The notes under the pieces are model-generated. The model was not told the origin of the DNA and ran no database searches. It was given only the letters and a program-made list of their open reading frames with translations. This document shows, piece by piece, positions 57,834 to 64,000 of a stretch of 64,000 bases of DNA. Each line of letters opens with the position of its first letter. The stretch's first letter is position 1. The DNA comes from Isoetes taiwanensis (taxonomy: Eukaryota; Streptophyta; Lycopodiopsida; Isoetales; Isoetaceae). The position numbers were made by a program, and so were the translations under genes. Where the stretch lies: NCBI GenBank assembly GCA_021234155.1, contig JAJEKV010000111.1:1060968-1124967 (forward strand). Direction: 5' to 3'.

Positions 57834-58983
57834 CTAGAGCCTAGTTGCACACACACACAACACCAGTTGTGAATGAATGAATGAATGAGCCAGTAGGCAT
57901 CTCTCCTTATTCCAAAAATACAAAAGGTACAAGTTCTGCAAAGTAAAAGGAAAAACCCTCAAGCTGACCAGCTTTGTTGGGCGAACAAGCATAAGGGAAC
58001 AACATGGGGAATCCAAAGCACAAATGTCCAACTGGAGGAAACAAAACTCCCACAGCAACGAGGAGCCAAGCGCGGTGCTCCCGGACCAAGGCACGCAGAG
58101 GAACTCCAAGGGCCGCTACGGGCAACCTGCAAAAAAGGAAACAAATAAACCCCACATAACCAATTGCGGTGCATGAGAGCACATCAAACTAGGGGTACTG
58201 CAACCACCGGGGACCACCACCAAGAATGGAACACGACAACTAGCACAAGGGCTAACACACCACAATGAGCACGAGGGTTACCAAACGCTCACACCAGCCC
58301 ACCCACCTAAAGAGAACCGGGCAAATGAGGGGACAAATAGACACCAGCCCAACTAGGAGAGGGGTGGGGAGGGTGGGAAGAGGAGGCTACGAAGGGAGAG
58401 ACGCCTAAGACGGTGATGGGGAATCCCAAGAGGGGGGATATAAATACGGGGGAAGACACCTTAACTGTCTTCATAGTTGGATTTATCTCTCGCTATCTCA
58501 AAACGCAGATAAATCGTGATTTAGAGCTTAGTTGCACGCATACAACACTAGCTGAAAAAAGAGGCAGAGGGAGAGATGACTCATACCAACAAGAGAAATG
58601 CTAATGGAACTCCATGAAAGGCGGGCGATAGCGCTGCATCCTCAATGCACCCGTGCCCGTGAGAGCGGGAGACTAACAGCTTGCCGGGAAGGAGGGATTG
58701 ACATAACCATCCTCAAGGGTCTCGTAATGCCAACGCACCATGGGTCCTTAAAAAGGATCCGTATCGCCCAAAGTACCGGTAGGCATCGCCATCGCCGTCC
58801 TGAATGGGTACCAAAGGAGAAGTTGGCCCGCCAATGGCCGGGGCAATGTTTGAACCAAGAGCGCTAGGTGGAATAAGAGATGTTTCTTGGCAGATAGACA
58901 CAATTACGGAGAGACGACACCACCTAAAAGGTGTGCACCTCCTGTGGGGCCCGCCTAACCAAAAAATCCCCTAAGGCAATAAG
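57834..58983. other. Unassigned GA/AC-rich region with a short direct repeat
   Basis: AGAGCCTAGTTGCACAC...ACAACACCAG at 57836-57868 recurs, diverged, at 58522-58553, enclosing about 690 bases. (GAAT)n lies at 57871-57887. Short ORFs here have no recognisable domains. Confidence 0.4.
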
Positions 58984-59303
58984 TGTCAAGGTTGCACCAA
59001 GAAAGGGAGAGAAGGGATGCACGCCAATATCCGAGTGCAAGCTCCCAAAACAAAGGCAAATTGAAAATGTATTGAACGTGAGTATGAATATAAGATATAA
59101 AGAGGGGCAGTGAATAATAACTGCCCCGCTACCAACCACACATAATTATGCCGTAATCAATTAAGGCAAGTAGGTACCGTAGCTAATTAAGGCAAGTAGA
59201 TGGGCTGGTGTAGGTGTCGATGAAGTGTTGATTCAAAGACATGGTGTCGCCAAGATGGCGAGTCCTGTCAAGATGGTGATCTCGGATATCATATATCTCG
59301 ACA
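58984..59303 (-). repeat. Copia C 3' LTR (left)
   Basis: It matches 63541-63850 in blocks such as GGTTGCACCAAG, GCAAGCTCCCAAAACAAAG, CCGCTACCAACCAC and AAGATGGTGATCTC. The ends are TGTCAAGG and CTCGACA. Confidence 0.8.
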
Positions 59304-62300
59304 CTCTCCTGATGAGAGGGTCACCATCTCCATGCTCAACCTCCTCTTCCCGGAGATGAGATCCGAATCTATCAAGACCAATACTAAGTCGATGTCGCCA
59401 AAGAGCCCACGAGCCAAAGGCTTAGTCAAGAGATCCGCAGATTGTCCCGTAGAACATGCTCAATCAAACTCGCTTATCAGGCTACAAGGTCCCTTACAAA
59501 ATGATAATGCTTGGGAACATGCTTAGATTTTGATGCCGAACTTCAACCGAGCACCAATCAATGCCACCTTTGTTATCCATGAGCATCCTTGGTTGGTCCG
59601 TGGCGCGCTGCCCAACGCCTAAGAAAAAAATCCTTCAAACTAATGATTAACGAAGCTCTCAGATGCGCAACATACTCGGCCCCGTTGAATGAAAGAGATA
59701 CATGCCCTGTTTCTGCTGATCCAAGCAATGGCGGCGTGGCAAGCAAAACAAAATGCCTGATGTGGACCTAGAGTTGTCTATCACATCACTAAGTGAGGAA
59801 TCACTATATGTCAGCAATGAAAAGTATCACTATTGTCATGGCGATATGTAAGGCTATAATCGCCAGGTACCCTTTAAAAAGCTGAGAATGTGCTTGGCCA
59901 TTTCCAATGCTTATGACCGGATGCACGTTGAAAATTGGCTTAGAGCTATAACAACAAAAATGCAATATCAGGGTCTAGTGCAAACCATGCAATACATGAG
60001 GCTTGCCAATCAATTGCGAAATGGAACTTTTGCCATAGAAAGACGTTCAACATCAGATTGTGGACAATCTTTCTTAGTGAGAAGAGTACCTGGATTCATA
60101 GGAACTTTAGATGGATTGCAATCAGCCATGTCAAAGCGCAAGCATTTCTTCAATGTACTTCTTTTGAGAGATATGAAGAATCCCATTTTTCGGTCTCTTG
60201 TAATTTGTAAACCCAAACAATAGCGAGCTTCACCCAAGTCTACCATTGAAAACTTAGCAGCAAGCCTTGTCTTGAATTCAACAATGTGCTCATTATTGTT
60301 GCCTATGAGCAAGGAATCATCCACATACAAAGCAATGATGAGTAAGAACTTGCCTTGACGACGGATGTAGACATTAGAATCAGCCTCAATAGGCTGGAAT
60401 CCTTGGTCTTTGAAGAAAGAATCTATGGTCTTGTACAAAGCACATGATGCTTGCTTTAATCCATAAAAGTGCCTTCAATTTGCATACTAAATGCTTTCGG
60501 CACCAACTTTGACATAACCCTGAGGTTGCTTCATATATATTTCTTCATTAAGTTTGCCATTAAGAAATGTTGTTTTGACATCTGTTTGATGAACCTCAAG
60601 ATTATAATGAGCAGCAAATGCAAGAAGAATCGCGATGCTCATCATTTGACCCCTCTGAGAAAATGTTTCCAAGTAATCAATGCCATATTGCTGGCTGAAA
60701 CCCTGTGCAACCAAGCGTGCTTTGTAGCTGCTGATGGTGCCATCAGGATGGAGCTTGCATTTGTAGACCCATTTGTTACCAACGACCTTCCGATCATGAG
60801 GAAGAGGAACCAAATTCCAAGTGCCATTTTGAACAATAGAATCCATTTCGTGGTCCATTGCCTGCTGCCAATGAGGTGCAGCAGCACATGAAATAGCTTC
60901 ACGATAGCTGGTGGGTTCACTGATAATAGCAGCACCACAAAACTCCATAATGCTGGGCATAATTTCAGCATAGAAAGCAAACCTTTGAGGAGGAAAACAC
61001 TTCCTTTTTCCTCGACCAAGTTCTTCTTCAACTCCTCCTTGATCAAGATGATCAAAATCACCTCCTGGATCAGATGGGTCAAGATCTCCTCCTTGATTGG
61101 ATGTGTCAGGATCTGCGCCATGATCGGCAAAGCAGTCTGCGTAAGCCCGCAAGGTCTTTGGAAACTGTCAGTCTGCAAGCTAACTGCACAAAGCCGAACT
61201 AACGCGGTCTTGGAATATCCCGAACCGAACCAGGTGGATTGGAAGCTATGGCGTCATCATTATCCATCTTGAGATATCAAGAAATTCCACATTAGGGTTT
61301 TGAAACCCCTTGCTTTGAAATGCCAAACATCTTCATGGAAAATAACATCGCGACTAACACAAAGCTTTTTGGTATCCGGATCAATCGGCCTATAACCATG
61401 CTTGCCTTTGGTCCGTGAAACCCACAAAAATCATTTTTCTTCTTGGTATGCTCAAGTTTCTTGCGGTTTTCTTTGGGAATAAGCATAAAGGCAGCACATC
61501 AAAGACATAAAAGCGAGACAAATTTGGCTTTATGCCGTGAAAGCTTGTTCAGAGTCTGATTTTTCACAAACGATTGGGCAATCTATTGAGAAGGTAAACC
61601 GAAAGTACCTTCTTCAGCCCAAAATTGAATGGGTCTTTGAGGATTGAGCGAGCAAACAGCGTGCCATGTCAACAATCTTTGCGATTCTTCCGTTCGACCA
61701 GCGCCATTATGTTGTGGGTATGAGGCTCGGTAAGTTGGCGCTCAATACCATGATCGGCACAAAAATGATTGAATGCTTGGTACCGTAAAATTCTCCACCA
61801 TTATCAGATCTAAACTTCTTAATCCGATGGGCTACTTGATTCTCAACAAAAGCTTTCCATTCTTGAAATGGGCAAATGCATCAATTTCTTCAAGAAATAG
61901 ACCCATGTTTTCTGCTCAAATCATCAATGAATGTCGAAAAATAATAAGCACCGAGAGAGAAGGAACATGAGTTGGACCACAAAGATCCGTGTGTACTAGT
62001 TCAAGAAGAAGCGTTGGCGAGCCAATGAGAGTAAAAAGATCTGCGGTCTTTGTTTGCCCAATGCAAAGCCTCACAACTTGCAAGAGTAGGGTCTTGATGA
62101 AGATCAAAACCATCTACAAGTTGAGGCAGGTGATTGAAGTCTTTAAGACTGATGTGTCAAGCCTCTTATGCCATAGATCACGGTACCATTACCCGCACTA
62201 CAAGAACAACTTGTCGGCATATTCTTGGCCCAAATGGTAGAGATTGCCGACGTCTGAATAGCACGAGCAAGGCTCTTTCACTTTCTGTAACTTTCTTTAG

Positions 62301-63540
62301 CGAAAAATCGTTCATCACTATCAAAGATAACTCTTGTGCCCATATCGATGGGCGTTAGCAGAAATCAGATCTTTACACATAAGTAGGAGACATACATTAC
62401 CCTTTTTAGAGTGAAATTACCAAGACTTATGGGTACTTGAATGTCACCCATTCCATGATTTGATGCTCCTATTTGTTGCCGATTTGAACAATGTGATTGG
62501 AAGAGGTAGGTCTGAAACTTTCAAACCAATCTTTGTGCCAACTAATATGAGCTGTACGAATCCATGATGAATTTGATAGAGAGGGCTGCCACTTGTTTAC
62601 AAAGATAAACATAATCCGGGTTGCAAGGGACCACATTGGCTATGCTCACTTCTTCAACAATTTGGGCCACATTGGCTGAAGCTTTGTTTGTCTCAAAGCT
62701 TTTCGGTTTGTGCTCAAGATCCTTCATCTTCTTCCTACATTCTGTTGCGGTATGATTGCCTTTCTTGCAATAGTCACAAACATCTTTGCTTGGATCTTTG
62801 TGCCTTTCTTTGTCAGCACCCTTGAAGGTATTCTTTTCTTGTTATTCTTTTTTTTCTTAACCTTTTCATTCCCTTTTGCATAGGACTTAGGTTCAGAATG
62901 ACGCAAAGGAAGCTTTGTGCTCGTCTTTGATAATCCCAGCATCCTTCCTCATCATAATCTCCTCCTTGGCCCGGAAGTGATTGCGATTGAGGTCCATGTC
63001 GACAATTTGCATGAGATTGCTGCGCAAAGCATGGAAAAAATTGGGTAAGGATCTAAGAAGAAGAATAATTGCAATGAAGGAGAGATCTTATTCTCTTCTC
63101 CAGGGCTTCAATCTGCCGAAGGTGTTCTTCATGCGATCTGCGAATTTGTCAAGACTCTCGGTCTCTTCCAGTAGCATATTCACCACTTGACATACAAATG
63201 CCCAATTTGTGTATGGGTCTTCTTTTCATGCTCTTGGATGAAAGCATTCCATAAATCATGGCTGTTCTCCTTCGAACCTCATCAAGAAGAGATTCGACCT
63301 TGAAAAGTCAATCAATAGCCTTGTCATCCGGCGTTGCTTCATCGATTTATTCTTGCCTACACTTGGCCACTAACCCCCAAACTCCACTTAAGAATGAGAG
63401 TCATTCTTCTCTTCCATTCCAAAACACCATCGAAGATTTGAATCACCACGACCGCCTTGAAGGTAATCTGGTTGAAGCTTGCATCCTTCTCCATTGTTGT
63501 GTTGATCTTGAATCAATCTCAAGACACCTAGTGCTCCCCA

Positions 63541-63850
63541 TGTCAAAGGTTGCACCAAGCGGGAAGAAAGGGGATGCACCGCTGAATTAGAGGCGCAAGC
63601 TCCCAAAACAAAGACAAAATGGAATTGTGTTGAATATCTATGTGAGAATACAAGATATCCAAAGGGCAGGGCAATATTAATTGCTCCGCTACCAACCACT
63701 CTAATTATCGCGCAGCTAATTATGACAAGTGGTGGGCGTTGCTAGACTTCGATAAGGTGCTTAGTGTCCCTAAAGTGTTATAAGTCTTTGTAAGTCGGCC
63801 GATACATCACGTAGCAGCAAGATGGTGATCTCGATATCATATATCTCACA
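63541..63850 (-). repeat. Copia C 5' LTR (right)
   Basis: It is the partner of 58984-59303, with ends TGTCAAAGG and CTCACA. The expected TGGTATCAGAGC primer site is not visible next to it, so the primer may be different or the site decayed. Confidence 0.8.
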
Positions 63851-64000
63851 AATCCTACATGTGGATTTGTGGAGGTATGGTTTTCTTCGATAATGGTGTT
63901 CTTTTTGTGGACTAAAACATCCACCGTTGTTTTGTAGTTTCTTCTATTGTGACATGTCATTTTATAATACAATCCAACGTAGGGAAAGAATACTTGAATT

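Larger units (their letters stand above)
58984..63850 (-). mobile_element. Copia retrotransposon C with both LTRs
   Basis: LTRs at 58984-59303 and 63541-63850 share TGTCAA...TATATCTC(G)ACA ends and many internal blocks but are clearly diverged with indels, so the insertion is old. Between them on the minus strand: gag zinc knuckle CDYCKKGNHTATEC (near 62740-62785), integrase pieces (62113 to 61292, LLELVHTDLCGP), RT (61152 to about 60010, catalytic LYVDDSLLIGN near 60330) and RNase H scraps (near 59650-59860). A purine-rich tract adjoins the left LTR (59304-59330). Frames are broken repeatedly. I found no convincing target duplication. Confidence 0.85.

Noticed and set aside
57834-58182. Overlapping minus ORFs with hydrophobic Cys/Phe-rich peptides
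   Set aside because: Three frames are open over the same A/C-rich sequence, with no domain and no conserved start.

Overview
The window looks like nuclear DNA of a land plant. Evidence: an enolase gene whose first exon encodes a Ser-rich plastid transit-like leader, a YchF/Obg-family ATPase/GTPase with an organelle-type leader, a plant-like VPS32/SNF7 ESCRT-III gene, canonical GT-AG introns, Ty1/copia and Ty3/gypsy remains, and L1-type LINEs with DUF4283-like and zf-RVT domains. Gene density is low and repeats are nested, which suggests a large genome. I cannot name the species; a fern, other seed-free plant or gymnosperm would fit.

Host genes. (1) VPS32/SNF7, minus strand, six exons, 18934-20637, open throughout. 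(2) YchF-type P-loop NTPase, minus strand, eleven exons, 30731-35198, open throughout, 445 aa. (3) Plastid-type enolase, plus strand, 45294 to about 47390: the promoter and first four exons are clean, but the 3' half has lost a segment and carries stops and frameshifts, so it is a half-decayed pseudogene. Everything else is mobile or repeated DNA, or unassigned.

Layout. 1-1486 and 12118-13157 are the two halves of one minus-strand copia element (integrase side at left; gag, primer-binding site and 5' LTR at right). It is split by a large DNA element at about 1493-12117 (10.6 kb) with a perfect 22-bp terminal inverted repeat and a probable 6-bp target duplication CCTCTT. That element carries two converging gene units. 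A plus-strand unit encodes a coiled-coil RING-H2 protein followed by an FCP1/HAD-like domain. A minus-strand multi-exon gene encodes a transposase-like protein of a family I know mainly from invertebrates ('SHGKG' motif). A second TIR element (about 4954-8930) sits inside the last coding part of that gene. 13.6-17.3 kb has 5'-truncated poly(A) LINEs and a LINE tail with a long (TATTG)n run. 21.7-26 kb has a tRNA-derived SINE-like repeat and a LINE with two adjacent N-terminal ORFs and an endonuclease ORF. 27-30 kb has LINE reverse-transcriptase and gypsy remnants. 35.2-45.2 kb is repeat-rich and holds LINE fragments and hairpins. 49.1-50.9 kb is a LINE 3' half with an extra Cys-rich ORF. 51.8-55.9 kb and 59.0-63.9 kb are two further minus-strand copia elements, the second with both LTRs.

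The most notable object is the 10.6-kb TIR element that pairs a RING-H2/FCP1-like unit with a transposase-like gene. All its genes carry lesions here, so this copy is a fossil, but the architecture is legible and I do not recognise it as a named plant transposon superfamily.
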